Positions 43,996 through 51,849 of a stretch of 64,000 nucleotides of DNA are shown here, in pieces. Origin of the DNA: Paenibacillus sp. OV219. GTDB taxonomy: Bacteria; Bacillota; Bacilli; Paenibacillales; Paenibacillaceae. Under the pieces are notes generated by a model. The model was not told the DNA's origin. It searched no databases and saw only the letters and a list, made by a program, of their open reading frames with translations. A program made the translations under genes and the position numbers. Where the stretch lies: positions 352,187-416,186 of the forward strand of contig NZ_FOCJ01000006.1 in assembly GCF_900110075.1 (NCBI RefSeq), given 5' to 3'. Within the stretch, counting starts at the first letter, position 1, and each line of letters opens with the position of its first letter.

Positions 43996-44004
43996 TGCTA
44001 TAAT
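43996..44004 (+). promoter_or_regulatory. Extended -10 promoter of cshA
   Basis: TGCTATAAT fits an extended -10 (TGnTATAAT, TATAAT at 43999-44004). No good -35 is present, as is usual for this class. Confidence 0.6.
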
Positions 44005-44051
44005 GAACTGAATATTTTCTGTAGGATGCAGATAGAAGGAGATTGAAACAT

Positions 44052-45647
44052 TTGAGTTTGAAAACATTTGCTGAATTCGGCTTGGAACCTAAGGTTCTTC
44101 AAGCCATCACTGACCTTGGATTTGAGGAATCAACCCCAATCCAATCCATGTCCATTCCAATTGCGCTTTCCGGTACCGATATGATCGGCCAAGCACAAAC
44201 AGGAACGGGTAAGACGGCTGCCTTCGGTATTCCGCTCGTTAACAAGATTCCGGTAACCGAAGAACGTATCGTCGCACTAATTATGACCCCGACTCGTGAG
44301 CTTGCGATCCAAGTTTCGGAAGAAATCGGAAAGCTTACACGTTACAAAGGTTTGCGTTCGCTTCCAATTTATGGCGGACAAGAGATCGGACGTCAGATCC
44401 GCGCACTGAAGAAGAAACCACAAATCATCATCGGTACACCAGGTCGTTTGCTTGATCATATCAACCGCAAAACGATCAGACTTGATGATGTACAAACGGT
44501 TATTTTGGATGAAGCGGACGAAATGCTCGACATGGGCTTCATGGAAGACATTACTTCCATCTTGTCCCTCGTACCAACAGATCGCCACACGATGTTGTTC
44601 TCGGCTACAATGCCGCCAAACATCCGCAAGCTGGCTGACCAGTTCCTGCGTAACCCTGAGCACGTGTCGGTTATCCCAACACAAATTAGTGCTCCGACAA
44701 TTGATCAAGCTTACATCGAAGTGCATGAGCGCCAGAAGTTTGATGCGCTTAGCCGTTTGCTTGATATGGAATCGCCTGAGCTTGCCATTATCTTCGGTCG
44801 TACAAAGCGTCGCGTAGACGAATTGAGCGAAGCACTGCAGAAGCGCGGATATTCCGCTGACGGCTTGCATGGCGACTTGTCCCAAAATCAGCGTGACAAC
44901 GTTATGCGTAAATTCCGTGACGGTAGCATCGATGTCCTTGTAGCGACAGACGTTGCAGCGCGTGGTCTAGACGTATCGGGCGTAACGCATGTAATTAACT
45001 TTGACTTGCCGCAAGATCCGGAGAGCTATGTACACCGTATCGGCCGTACAGGCCGTGCTGGTAAAGAAGGCGTCGCTTGGTCGTTCGTAACGCCGCGCGA
45101 GCTGGATCATATGCACTTCATCGAGCGCGTAACGCGCCACAAGATTGCGAAGAAGCCGTTGCCAAGCCTTGCAGAAGCAATCGAAGGCAAACAGCGCCTA
45201 ACAGCAGAGCGTATTCTTGAATCGCTTGACTCGGAAGGCGTGAGTGAGTTCAAGGCAATTGCAATCCAATTGCTTGAGCAATACGATTCCGTAAATCTGC
45301 TGGCAGCAGCGATTAAACTGATTACTGGCGAGAAGAAAGATGTGAACATCGAGCTTACGCCGGAAGATCCTATTCGCGCGAAGAAGCGCAGACCGGATGT
45401 TCGTTCGAACGGACGCCGTTTCTCCGGCGGTCCATTCGGCGGCGGCAGTCGTTCTGGCAGCGGTCCACGCGGACGCGGTGAGAGCAGCGGACGCGGTGGC
45501 TACGGCAGCAATCGTAGTAGCAGCGGAAGCAGCAGCAGCAGTAGCAGTAGCAGCAGCTACGGTCGTGACCGTGATGCTGGTGGCAAAGGTCGCAGTGGCG
45601 AAGGCCGCAGCGAAACTCGTCGTCCACGTCCATCCTCTGCTGAATAA
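44052..45647 (+). CDS. cshA: DEAD-box RNA helicase CshA
   Basis: ATP-dependent RNA helicase of the Gram-positive degradosome and ribosome assembly. 531 residues. Q motif (GFEESTPIQ), motif I AQTGTGKT, Ia PTRELA, Ib [43 protein letters not shown]. After the helicase core, the tail from about residue 440 is Arg/Gly/Ser-rich: RGG-like repeats ([16 protein letters not shown]) then a run of serines and [16 protein letters not shown] 44052 lies ten bases after AAGGAG; TTG 44043 is too close to it. The tail is typical of CshA-type RNA-binding extensions. Confidence 0.93.
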   Translation: MSLKTFAEFGLEPKVLQAITDLGFEESTPIQSMSIPIALSGTDMIGQAQTGTGKTAAFGIPLVNKIPVTEERIVALIMTPTRELAIQVSEEIGKLTRYKGLRSLPIYGGQEIGRQIRALKKKPQIIIGTPGRLLDHINRKTIRLDDVQTVILDEADEMLDMGFMEDITSILSLVPTDRHTMLFSATMPPNIRKLADQFLRNPEHVSVIPTQISAPTIDQAYIEVHERQKFDALSRLLDMESPELAIIFGRTKRRVDELSEALQKRGYSADGLHGDLSQNQRDNVMRKFRDGSIDVLVATDVAARGLDVSGVTHVINFDLPQDPESYVHRIGRTGRAGKEGVAWSFVTPRELDHMHFIERVTRHKIAKKPLPSLAEAIEGKQRLTAERILESLDSEGVSEFKAIAIQLLEQYDSVNLLAAAIKLITGEKKDVNIELTPEDPIRAKKRRPDVRSNGRRFSGGPFGGGSRSGSGPRGRGESSGRGGYGSNRSSSGSSSSSSSSSSYGRDRDAGGKGRSGEGRSETRRPRPSSAE

Positions 45648-45662
45648 GCTGGAATAAACACC

Positions 45663-45713
45663 GGGGCTTCTGTTTAGCCGAGCAATCGGATAAATAGAAG
45701 CCCCTTTCCTTTT
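45663..45713 (+). terminator. Terminator after cshA
   Basis: GGGGCTTCT (45663-45671) pairs perfectly with AGAAGCCCC (45696-45704); TTTA/TAAA extends it inward; TTTCCTTTT follows. The T-run reaches the stop codon of the convergent miniprotein gene. Confidence 0.85.
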
Positions 45714-45807
45714 AACAGAAGCATGCTCCTACGATGATGATCAGCAAGATGAACAGAACGAGAATCATAGCTGGGGAAGTCATGGAACCGTGATGGGCGT
45801 TGCTCAT
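45712..45807 (-). CDS. YjcZ-like sporulation miniprotein (31 aa)
   Basis: ATG 45807 stands nine bases after an ideal AAAGGAGG. The 31-residue product has a His/Ser-containing head (MSNAHHGSMTSPAM) and a single membrane helix ILVLFILLIIIVGACFC ending in Cys-Phe-Cys. Head-plus-VLFILLIIIVG is the pattern of YjcZ/SscA-type small spore proteins of Bacillales. A sigma-K-like promoter is visible upstream. Probably a mother-cell sporulation protein; its role is unknown. Confidence 0.8.
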   Translation of the reverse strand: MSNAHHGSMTSPAMILVLFILLIIIVGACFC

Positions 45808-45853
45808 GAGATGCGACCTCCTTTACCTGCTGGGATGGGCAATCGTAACACTA

Positions 45854-45880
45854 TAATGTATGCGTATAGGTGATAGCCGT
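45854..45880 (-). promoter_or_regulatory. Sigma-K-type promoter of the miniprotein gene
   Basis: On the minus strand AC (45880-45879), 16 bases, then CATACATTA (45862-45854). This fits the sigma-K consensus AC-N16/17-CATANNNTA. CATACATT also fits a sigma-E -10. Confidence 0.5.
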
Positions 45881-45989
45881 TTAGACATATGCCTACGTAT
45901 TCCCGAAAATGGGCGTTGGCTTATGGGGAAGACTATATTATAGTTATCGTAGAAGAAAATGAAATCGCTTGCTAGGAGGATAAAGCAAC

Positions 45990-46784
45990 ATGGAAATGAG
46001 AGGCATGATGGGCGGGTTTTACAAAATCTCGGAATGGATAATGCGATTATCGGTGACGAACGTACTCTGGATTATTTGTTCGCTGCCGTTTATTATTCTG
46101 CTATTCCCTGTATTATTCGCGCAAAACGGTGATCAATTGCTCGGTTACTTTATCGTAGCAGGCGTTGTAGCTCCGTTCACGGTATTCCCTGCAACTGCGG
46201 CCATGTTCTCCGTAGCGCGCAAATGGGTCATGGGTGAAGTAGACGCGCCGCTGCTGAGTACTTACTTCCGGAATTACAAAGATAGCTACAAGCAAAGCAT
46301 GATTGGCGGCGTCATCTACGTTATTCTGTTCTCGATTCTAATCGTTGACTTCCGCGTTTACTTGGTCAAGCTGGAATCGCTTAAGCTGCTATCTTACTTG
46401 TTTATTGCTTTATTCGCACTGCTTGCCGTATCGCTGTTCAACTTCTTCTCGATGGTCGTTCACTATCACATGAAGACGATGCAGCTGCTCAAGAATGCGG
46501 TGCTGCTCACCATCGGACGTCCTTTCCGTTCGCTGTCGACGGTCATCATGTCTGGTGCTGTCATTGGGATCAGCGTGAGCTCGGCGAAGCTGATGTTCCT
46601 GATACCGTTCTTTACCGGCAGCGTCGTGGCGTTGCTGGCATTCTGGAACTTCTACGCGGTCTATATAAAGCTGCAGGAGCAGATGCAGAAAGCGGCGGAA
46701 GCAGAGGCCGAAGAAGAGCGTAAACGGCTCGAAGAAGAGGGCATAGTCTTGAATGCAGAAGAAGGACAATCGTCCATTAAATAG
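45990..46784 (+). CDS. YesL-family membrane protein (DUF624)
   Basis: 264 residues with about six membrane helices. The family signature is visible: GFYKISEWIMRLSVTNVLWIICSLP (in part WIMRLSVTNVLWIICSLP), PATAAMFSVARKWVMGE, then STYFRNYKDSYKQS. The C-terminus is a charged helix (QEQMQKAAEAEAEEERKRLEEE). YesL proteins accompany carbohydrate ABC systems in Bacillus, but none is adjacent here. TAGGAGG precedes ATG 45990. Function unknown. Confidence 0.88.
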   Translation: MEMRGMMGGFYKISEWIMRLSVTNVLWIICSLPFIILLFPVLFAQNGDQLLGYFIVAGVVAPFTVFPATAAMFSVARKWVMGEVDAPLLSTYFRNYKDSYKQSMIGGVIYVILFSILIVDFRVYLVKLESLKLLSYLFIALFALLAVSLFNFFSMVVHYHMKTMQLLKNAVLLTIGRPFRSLSTVIMSGAVIGISVSSAKLMFLIPFFTGSVVALLAFWNFYAVYIKLQEQMQKAAEAEAEEERKRLEEEGIVLNAEEGQSSIK

Positions 46785-46821
46785 CTCCTGTACTCAAGTT
46801 TACTTTTGCTGTTGATACGTC

Positions 46822-46827
46822 TATAAT
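46822..46827 (+). promoter_or_regulatory. Promoter of the candidate RNA
   Basis: Consensus TATAAT at 46822-46827 with TTTACT about 17 bases upstream (near 46799-46804). Predicted start about 46834. Confidence 0.5.
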
Positions 46828-46833
46828 AGCAAT

Positions 46834-47048
46834 ACATCCTGCGATGTACGTTACGGCTTATCACTTGTTTTGAACCAATGGCTGTATTTAGGGAGACTCA
46901 ATTGAAGCGCGGCTGACATGCCCTCGAAAAGGGATCTCAAAACCGCTTCTGCGGCCACCCACCTGCGAGAGCGGGTTCAGAAACAAGCAAGCTGGACGGC
47001 AGAGCGGGTTCATAGTTCCAATGAAAAAGGGGGAAACCCCTTTTTTTT
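46834..47048 (+). ncRNA. Candidate structured noncoding RNA (~215 nt)
   Basis: A transcription unit with a promoter, folded body and intrinsic terminator but no open frame. ACATC/GATGT forms a 5' hairpin (46835-46848). A long-range stem joins CTTGTTTTGAACC (46864-46876) to GGTTCA-g-AAACAAG (46974-46987), 13 bp with one bulge. Inside it GAAGCG-c-GG (46904-46912) pairs with CCGCTTC (46943-46949) around CCCT-cgaaa-AGGG, and CCTGC-GAGA-GCGGG forms a GNRA-type hairpin (46962-46975). AGAGCGGGTTCA occurs twice (46968-46979, 47001-47012), so the TGAACC strand has two possible partners. The next gene has its own promoter, which favours an independent RNA. I cannot match it to a known family; 6S-like or a riboswitch are alternatives. 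Confidence 0.5.
47024..47048 (+). terminator. Terminator of the candidate RNA
   Basis: AAAAAGGGGG (47024-47033), AAA, CCCC then eight T (47041-47048): a tight GC stem with U-tract. Confidence 0.85.
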
Positions 47049-47061
47049 GTATCATCATCTA

Positions 47062-47070
47062 TGCTATGAT
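47062..47070 (+). promoter_or_regulatory. Extended -10 promoter of the DUF1499-like gene
   Basis: TGCTATGAT (TATGAT at 47065-47070) lies between the terminator and the ribosome binding site of the gene at 47111. Confidence 0.45.
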
Positions 47071-47110
47071 ATTTGTTAGTGTACATAGACATTGGAGGGG
47101 GAGATTACTT

Positions 47111-47503
47111 TTGTTGAAGCGGACCCTCATCGGGTTGCTGCGCAGTCATGAATTGACTGGCGATAAAGCGAAAGATCCGTTGCTTAAATCCCATTATTAC
47201 AAATTATCCCGGGAGAAGGCGTGGGAAGAAGTCGTCTCCACACTCAAAAAAATGCAAGGCTATAAGGTGCTTCACGAAGTTCATTCTGTAGGCGAGATTG
47301 TTCTCGAGAAACGGACGGTTACCGGACGTACAATGGACATTACCATCTCGGTTATTAACGTAAATCCAGTAACTGCTGCTGTAGATATTTATTCCGCGTC
47401 GCGCGGTTCTTTCGGAGACCTTGGTTCCAACTATCGGATTATTCTTGATATTTACCGGACTCTCGATAAGAAGCTGGCTCAATATAAGACAACCAGCATT
47501 TAA
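47111..47503 (+). CDS. DUF1499-like protein
   Basis: 130 residues from TTG 47111 (a second TTG at 47114), behind GGAGGGGGAG (47094-47103). The frame opens at 47021 within the RNA terminator, which cannot be coding. The second half VEKRTV..TMDITISVINVNPVTAAVDIYSASRGSFGDLGSNYRIILDIYRTLD (in part: YSASRGSFGDLGSNYRIILD) has the S-A-S-R-x-G-x-x-D-x-G-x-N pattern of DUF1499. The family is of unknown function. No signal peptide. Monocistronic. Confidence 0.78.
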   Translation: MLKRTLIGLLRSHELTGDKAKDPLLKSHYYKLSREKAWEEVVSTLKKMQGYKVLHEVHSVGEIVLEKRTVTGRTMDITISVINVNPVTAAVDIYSASRGSFGDLGSNYRIILDIYRTLDKKLAQYKTTSI

Positions 47504-47612
47504 TAACGGAAGTGTAAACGGCTGTCGCCGTCCTTACTGCAAAGCTTGCGTTACGCGAAAGACATTATAGAAATTCATACAGGCGAAGCATATATAAGTT
47601 CTATAATGTAGA

Positions 47613-47646
47613 AAAAGCGAGGAAGGGAGCCCCTTACCTCGCTTTT
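47613..47646. terminator. Bidirectional terminator between the DUF1499-like gene and tpx
   Basis: AAAAGCGAGG (47613-47622) pairs perfectly with CCTCGCTTTT (47637-47646) around a 14-base loop. Confidence 0.82.
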
Positions 47647-47666
47647 ATCATGTGTGGTTATGTAGC

Positions 47667-48185
47667 TTATACGAGTGCTTGGAGAGCGTTAAGTGCATTC
47701 TCGTAGTTCGGGTGCTCTGTCATTTCGCTAAGAACTTCCACGTATTGAATCGTGTCGTTAGCGTCGATAACGAAGATTGCGCGCATGTCGAGATTCAGAT
47801 CCTTAATCAGTACGCCGTAAGCTTCGCCGAAGTTGTTGTTCTTGTAATCGGAGAGCATAACAACTTTGTCTACGCCAGCTGCGCCGCACCAACGAGCTTG
47901 TGCGAACGGAAGGTCAACGCTGACAGTCAGAATAGCAACGTTCTCGCCGAATTTGCCAGCTTCTTCGTTAAAGCGGCGTGTTTGCGCGTCGCAAACGCCT
48001 GTATCGATGGAAGGAACGACGCTGACAAGTTTAACTTTGCCTGCGAAATCCTTCAAGGAGACAACGTCAACTAGCGATTTGTTCAGTTGGAAATCTGGTG
48101 CTTGGTCACCAACCTTAAGTTCTGGGCCGATCAGTGTAAGCGGGTTTCCTTTAAGCGTTGCTACGCCAGTACGTTCTTGAGCCAT
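47667..48185 (-). CDS. tpx: Thiol peroxidase (atypical 2-Cys peroxiredoxin)
   Basis: Reduces hydroperoxides with thioredoxin. 172 residues. Peroxidatic Cys in SIDTGVCDAQTRRFNE (about residue 60) and resolving Cys in ARWCGAAGVD (about 94), the Tpx spacing. VGDQAPDFQLNKSLVDVVSL is the family N-terminus in part. ATG 48185 follows AAGGAGG by ten bases. The open frame extends 100 codons upstream into the divergent promoter region, which is not coding. A sigma-A promoter overlapped by a PerR-box-like sequence lies at 48229-48258. Confidence 0.95.
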   Translation of the reverse strand: MAQERTGVATLKGNPLTLIGPELKVGDQAPDFQLNKSLVDVVSLKDFAGKVKLVSVVPSIDTGVCDAQTRRFNEEAGKFGENVAILTVSVDLPFAQARWCGAAGVDKVVMLSDYKNNNFGEAYGVLIKDLNLDMRAIFVIDANDTIQYVEVLSEMTEHPNYENALNALQALV

Positions 48186-48228
48186 TAAAAAACAGCCTCC
48201 TTGAAATAAATTAGGTTCATACCAAATA

Positions 48229-48258
48229 ATTATAATCATAATGAAATACCATTGTCCA
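48229..48258 (-). promoter_or_regulatory. tpx promoter with PerR-box-like element
   Basis: On the minus strand TGGACA (48258-48253), an 18-base spacer and TATAAT (48234-48229). On the plus strand TTATAAT-C-ATAATGA (48230-48244) matches the PerR box TTATAATnATTATAA at 12 of 14 half-site positions. Confidence 0.5.
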
Positions 48259-48278
48259 ATAGGGAGTGTGTAAATGAA

Positions 48279-48887
48279 ATGATTTTCCTCCGCTATGAAA
48301 GCTTCCGCAGCTATTTGCGGTATTACCCAGTTACGGCAGCGATTATCGCGATCAACATTCTTGTCTATGTGTTGGACCATCTTGTATTTAACGGTTCCTT
48401 GCTGGATCACGGATACTTCTACAGTGCAAGAGGGAACAATTTCTTCTCCCTTGAAGAGCCATGGCGCTATGTAACTGCAGAATTTCTTCATCTGGATATT
48501 TCACATATCTTCTTCAATATGTTCAGCATTCTTGTCTTCGCTCCGCCTTTAGAGCGGATGCTGGGCCATGTGCGGTATGCACTATTTTACTTGCTATGCG
48601 GTATCATCGGTAATTTGTTCATTGCAATCGCTGCTACGAATCCAGGTGCTGGTGCGTCAGGCTCCATTTACGGTGTGTTCGGTGCTTATCTGTATTTAGC
48701 GCTGATGAAACGATCGCTCGATGTGAATTCGCGTAAAACGGTCTATTCGATCCTTATATTCGGTGTGCTATACTCGTTGTTTGCTCCTAATATTGGTATT
48801 TGGGCTCATGTGGGCGGATTATTCGCGGGATTCATACTTGCTTACGCATACGACTGGTATGTTACATTGAGACAAAATCGCAGATAG
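48279..48887 (+). CDS. Rhomboid-family intramembrane serine protease
   Basis: 202 residues with six membrane helices. The catalytic Ser is in GAGASGSIYGVFGAY (G-A-S-G, about residue 130) and the catalytic His in WAHVGGLFAGF (about 178). The HFxNMxS-like loop appears as HIFFNMFSILVFAPPLE (about 78-94), and AEFLHLDISH precedes it. It cleaves membrane helices of unknown substrates. ATG 48279 is ten bases after AGGGAGTG; TTG 48252 lies upstream of that site and is rejected. Divergent from tpx. Confidence 0.92.
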   Translation: MIFLRYESFRSYLRYYPVTAAIIAINILVYVLDHLVFNGSLLDHGYFYSARGNNFFSLEEPWRYVTAEFLHLDISHIFFNMFSILVFAPPLERMLGHVRYALFYLLCGIIGNLFIAIAATNPGAGASGSIYGVFGAYLYLALMKRSLDVNSRKTVYSILIFGVLYSLFAPNIGIWAHVGGLFAGFILAYAYDWYVTLRQNRR

Positions 48888-48934
48888 TCAGATATAGGCG
48901 CGAGAGGTAGTTTTGGAATAGAAGAGGGGACGTC

Positions 48935-49843
48935 ATGGAACTTCGTCAATTGTATTATTTTGTGAAAGTGGCCAAGAAAGAGCATGTTACGAAAGCAGCG
49001 GAGGAGCTGCACGTAGCCCAATCAGCAGTCAGCCGCCAGATTCACCAGCTTGAAGAAGAGCTTGGGGCAAAGCTGTTTCTCCAGAAGGGGCGGAATTTGC
49101 AGCTGACACCGGTCGGCTCGTTGTTTCTGAAGCGGGCTGAGGTTATATTGGCTGATCTTGAGCGCTCCGTGGTTGAGATTCAAGAATTTCTCGATCCAGA
49201 GAAAGGGGAAATTCGACTCGGCTTCCCACACAGCCTTGGAATCTCCCTTATTCCTGAGGTGGTGGCTGCGTTCCGCAAGCTGAATCCGAACGTGAAGTTC
49301 AGGTTCAAGCAAGGGATGTACCCGTCGCTCATTCAGGATGTGAGAAAGGGAGAAGTCGATCTCGCATTCGTCTCCCCATGTCCGGAGAGCCATCCGCATG
49401 TGACGGGACAAATTGTACTGACTGAGGAGCTCTTCGCAATCTTGCCGCCTACCCATCCTCTTGCAGGTGAAGATGCGATTGATTTGATTCAGCTGAAGGA
49501 CGAAATGTTCGTGCTGTTCAGTGAAGGCTACTCACTGCGCCCGATTGTTTGGGAGGCGTGCAAAGAGGCGGGATTCACTCCTCGAATCGGATTTGAAGGT
49601 GAAGAGACCGATACGATTCGTGGTTTAGTAGCCGCAGGTATGGGTGTAAGTCTGCTGCCAGAGATGGCGCTTTATGCATCCGGGCCGCTGCAGCCGGCGA
49701 AGGTGCGTGTGAAGTCACCGCATGTGACGCGGACGATCGGCCTCATTTATCGGTCAAACGAGAAGCTGCCTCTGGTGGCGAAGGCGTTCCAGACCTATCT
49801 TCTTGATTTCTTTGAATGCGATCGGTTTAAGATGAGATCGTAA
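48935..49843 (+). CDS. LysR-family transcriptional regulator
   Basis: 302 residues. The N-terminal winged helix is HVTKAAEELHVAQSAVSRQI (residues 18-37), followed by the linker helix HQLEEELGAKLFLQKGRNLQLTPVG (in part). The C-terminal co-inducer domain begins near 90 (GEIRLGFPHSLGISLIPEVVAAF). DLAFVSPCP and GLVAAGMGVSLLPEMALY are conserved positions. In B. subtilis the closest architecture is CzcR/GltC-type. The target is unknown; the neighbours rhomboid and PBP do not suggest one. GAGGGG precedes ATG 48935. Confidence 0.92.
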   Translation: MELRQLYYFVKVAKKEHVTKAAEELHVAQSAVSRQIHQLEEELGAKLFLQKGRNLQLTPVGSLFLKRAEVILADLERSVVEIQEFLDPEKGEIRLGFPHSLGISLIPEVVAAFRKLNPNVKFRFKQGMYPSLIQDVRKGEVDLAFVSPCPESHPHVTGQIVLTEELFAILPPTHPLAGEDAIDLIQLKDEMFVLFSEGYSLRPIVWEACKEAGFTPRIGFEGEETDTIRGLVAAGMGVSLLPEMALYASGPLQPAKVRVKSPHVTRTIGLIYRSNEKLPLVAKAFQTYLLDFFECDRFKMRS

Positions 49844-49876
49844 TCCCTGCAGCAATGGTTATAAGTCTCCTGTTAG

Positions 49877-49916
49877 AAGTCTCCGGTGGAGTTCATCTCC
49901 GTCTGAGGCTTTTTTT
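49877..49916 (+). terminator. Terminator after the LysR gene
   Basis: Arms 49877-49891 and 49897-49911 pair at 14 of 15 positions (three G-T) around TTCAT, and the stem runs into seven T. Confidence 0.85.
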
Positions 49917-50013
49917 GTTTGCCAGAGGGACGAAGGTTGTTTGTCTGTCTGTCACGATGGCGGGATGGGGATAATGAAGAAAAGATTAGAATATGAAGGG
50001 AATCGGTGCATGA

Positions 50014-51837
50014 ATGAGTGTCGAACGGCGGAGAAAACGACAACGGCGTGTATTTACGGTGCTGCTCGGGATGAGCTTTCTGCTCGTGCTCTACATACTG
50101 CGAATTGCTTGGCTGCAGTTTGCTCCTGCTGCTCCAGTGATGACTAGCCGTGCAAGCACGCAATTGAAGGCGGAGTCTGTCGCGCAGCGTGAACGTGGGC
50201 TTGTACTTGATACCGGGCGCGGAGACTTCTACGACAAGAGCGGGCTTGCGATCACGGGAGAGACGTACAAGGCGCTAGCTGTGTTCCCGCTGCAGCAGAA
50301 AGCGAGAACAGGTGCTCCGAAGGAACTCACTAAGCTTGCTGATGCACTTGGTGTAAGCGAGAACGCGCTTGGCGGATGGATGCGCGGACTGAAGGAGGCG
50401 TCGTTTTGGCGAAGTGCAAATGAGCGACTGCCGCACAAGCTGACGGAACGACAGCTCGGAATGATTAATAAGCTTCATGTGAACGGAGTTAGAGTGCTGC
50501 CTTATCGAAACCGGTATCCGGAGGCATTCGATCCCAAGCATGTAATCGGTTATACAAGCCAGCATCCAGAGCTGCTGCGCTCGGATTATTCAGAGCGACT
50601 AGAAGCCAAGTCGATGAAGCTGACGGATCAGACGGGGGGCTCCGGGCTTGAGCGCTCCTTGGATCAGCTGCTGCAAGGTGTAGGCGCGACCTCGGTTTCG
50701 TATTTCACGAACGGAGCGGACGAGCCGCTTCATGGACTCGACCTGCGGCTTACAGGGCCCAATAATCCATATTATCCGCTGAAAATAACAACGACGCTCA
50801 ACTTGCCCATTCAGAATAGGCTGGAGAAGTATATCGATAAGAATGGGTTGAAGGAAGGCGCTGTTGTTGTGCTGGATGCTGCGACAGGCGATATAGTCAG
50901 CATGATCTCACGACCAAAGCTTGTAGTGAGTCGGATCGGAGTGGAAGGAACGGACTCGGCGAATCATGCGATTCGAGCGGCAGTACCTGGCTCCATCTTC
51001 AAATTAGTGACGGAAGCGGCAGCTTTGGAAGCGGGGATGACGAATGAAGGGGAGTCGTTCTTCTGCGGAGGCAATTATGGCCGATATGGACTTCACTGCT
51101 GGAAGCGAGGCGGCCATGGCACTGTGACGCTGCAGGAAGCGCTCGCTGGCTCATGCAACGTAGCGTTTGCTACAATTGCGGAGCGTCTCAGCGCACGCCA
51201 GCTGACGATTGCAGCTGATCAGCTTGGACTTGCTCGCCAAGTAGGCTGGACGAGCGAGCATGCCTTCCAGCCGCTTGGTAAGCCGCTTAAACAGCTCCAG
51301 GATGAAGAAGCAGGCGCGGTCTTCGCAGTGGTTCCATCTATGCGAGACGGAGGGCAGCTGGCGCAGACGGGGATTGGTCAGCGGGACGTGCGTATGTCGC
51401 CGCTACAGGCTGCCAACTTGATGGTCACGTTGCTTCATCAAGGCGTCGTGCATGAACTGCGTCTCGTGAGCGAGATTCACTATGGCAATGGACAACTGCT
51501 AACGAAGCTGCCTCGTCAGCTGGCACCTTCGCCTTATGGACAAATAAGCCTCCATACGGCGCAGACGCTTCTGCGCGGGATGGAGGCTGTTGTGGCCTAT
51601 GGTACAGGCCGTTCAATCAATGAGGGCCGCTGGAGTGTAGCTGGTAAGTCAGGAACGGCTCAAGTGATACTGGGGGGCCACGAACGCATCAATCACTGGT
51701 TCGTCGGCTATGGGCCGGTGCAATCGCCGCGTTATGCCGTTGCTGTACTTGCCGAGAATCGCACGCCAGGCTTGTCCAATAAGGCGACAGTGCTCTTTCG
51801 CGGTGTGATGGATATTTTGGCAGAAGATGAAGGCTAG
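50014..51837 (+). CDS. Class B penicillin-binding protein (transpeptidase)
   Basis: Cross-links peptidoglycan. 607 residues with a basic N-terminus, one membrane anchor (about residues 13-33) and the dimerisation domain (about 50-230). The transpeptidase domain has all three motifs: SxxK as PGSIFK (about 329-334), SxN as GSCN (about 377) and KTG-type as GKSGTAQ (about 544). ATG 50014 lies 13 bases after AAGGG; an out-of-frame ATG is at 50010. The short length and lack of PASTA domains point to a PbpA/MrdA or spore-type PBP rather than vegetative PBP2b. Convergent with the AI-2E family gene. Confidence 0.92.
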   Translation: MSVERRRKRQRRVFTVLLGMSFLLVLYILRIAWLQFAPAAPVMTSRASTQLKAESVAQRERGLVLDTGRGDFYDKSGLAITGETYKALAVFPLQQKARTGAPKELTKLADALGVSENALGGWMRGLKEASFWRSANERLPHKLTERQLGMINKLHVNGVRVLPYRNRYPEAFDPKHVIGYTSQHPELLRSDYSERLEAKSMKLTDQTGGSGLERSLDQLLQGVGATSVSYFTNGADEPLHGLDLRLTGPNNPYYPLKITTTLNLPIQNRLEKYIDKNGLKEGAVVVLDAATGDIVSMISRPKLVVSRIGVEGTDSANHAIRAAVPGSIFKLVTEAAALEAGMTNEGESFFCGGNYGRYGLHCWKRGGHGTVTLQEALAGSCNVAFATIAERLSARQLTIAADQLGLARQVGWTSEHAFQPLGKPLKQLQDEEAGAVFAVVPSMRDGGQLAQTGIGQRDVRMSPLQAANLMVTLLHQGVVHELRLVSEIHYGNGQLLTKLPRQLAPSPYGQISLHTAQTLLRGMEAVVAYGTGRSINEGRWSVAGKSGTAQVILGGHERINHWFVGYGPVQSPRYAVAVLAENRTPGLSNKATVLFRGVMDILAEDEG

Positions 51838-51849
51838 AGCTCGTCCAAG

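Noticed and set aside
46860..47020. tRNA, SRP RNA, RNase P RNA or T-box in the yesL-like downstream spacer
   Set aside because: No cloverleaf, no GGAAGCAGC-type SRP motif, no RNase P core, no T-box GGUGGNACC sequence. Reported instead as an unassigned structured RNA.
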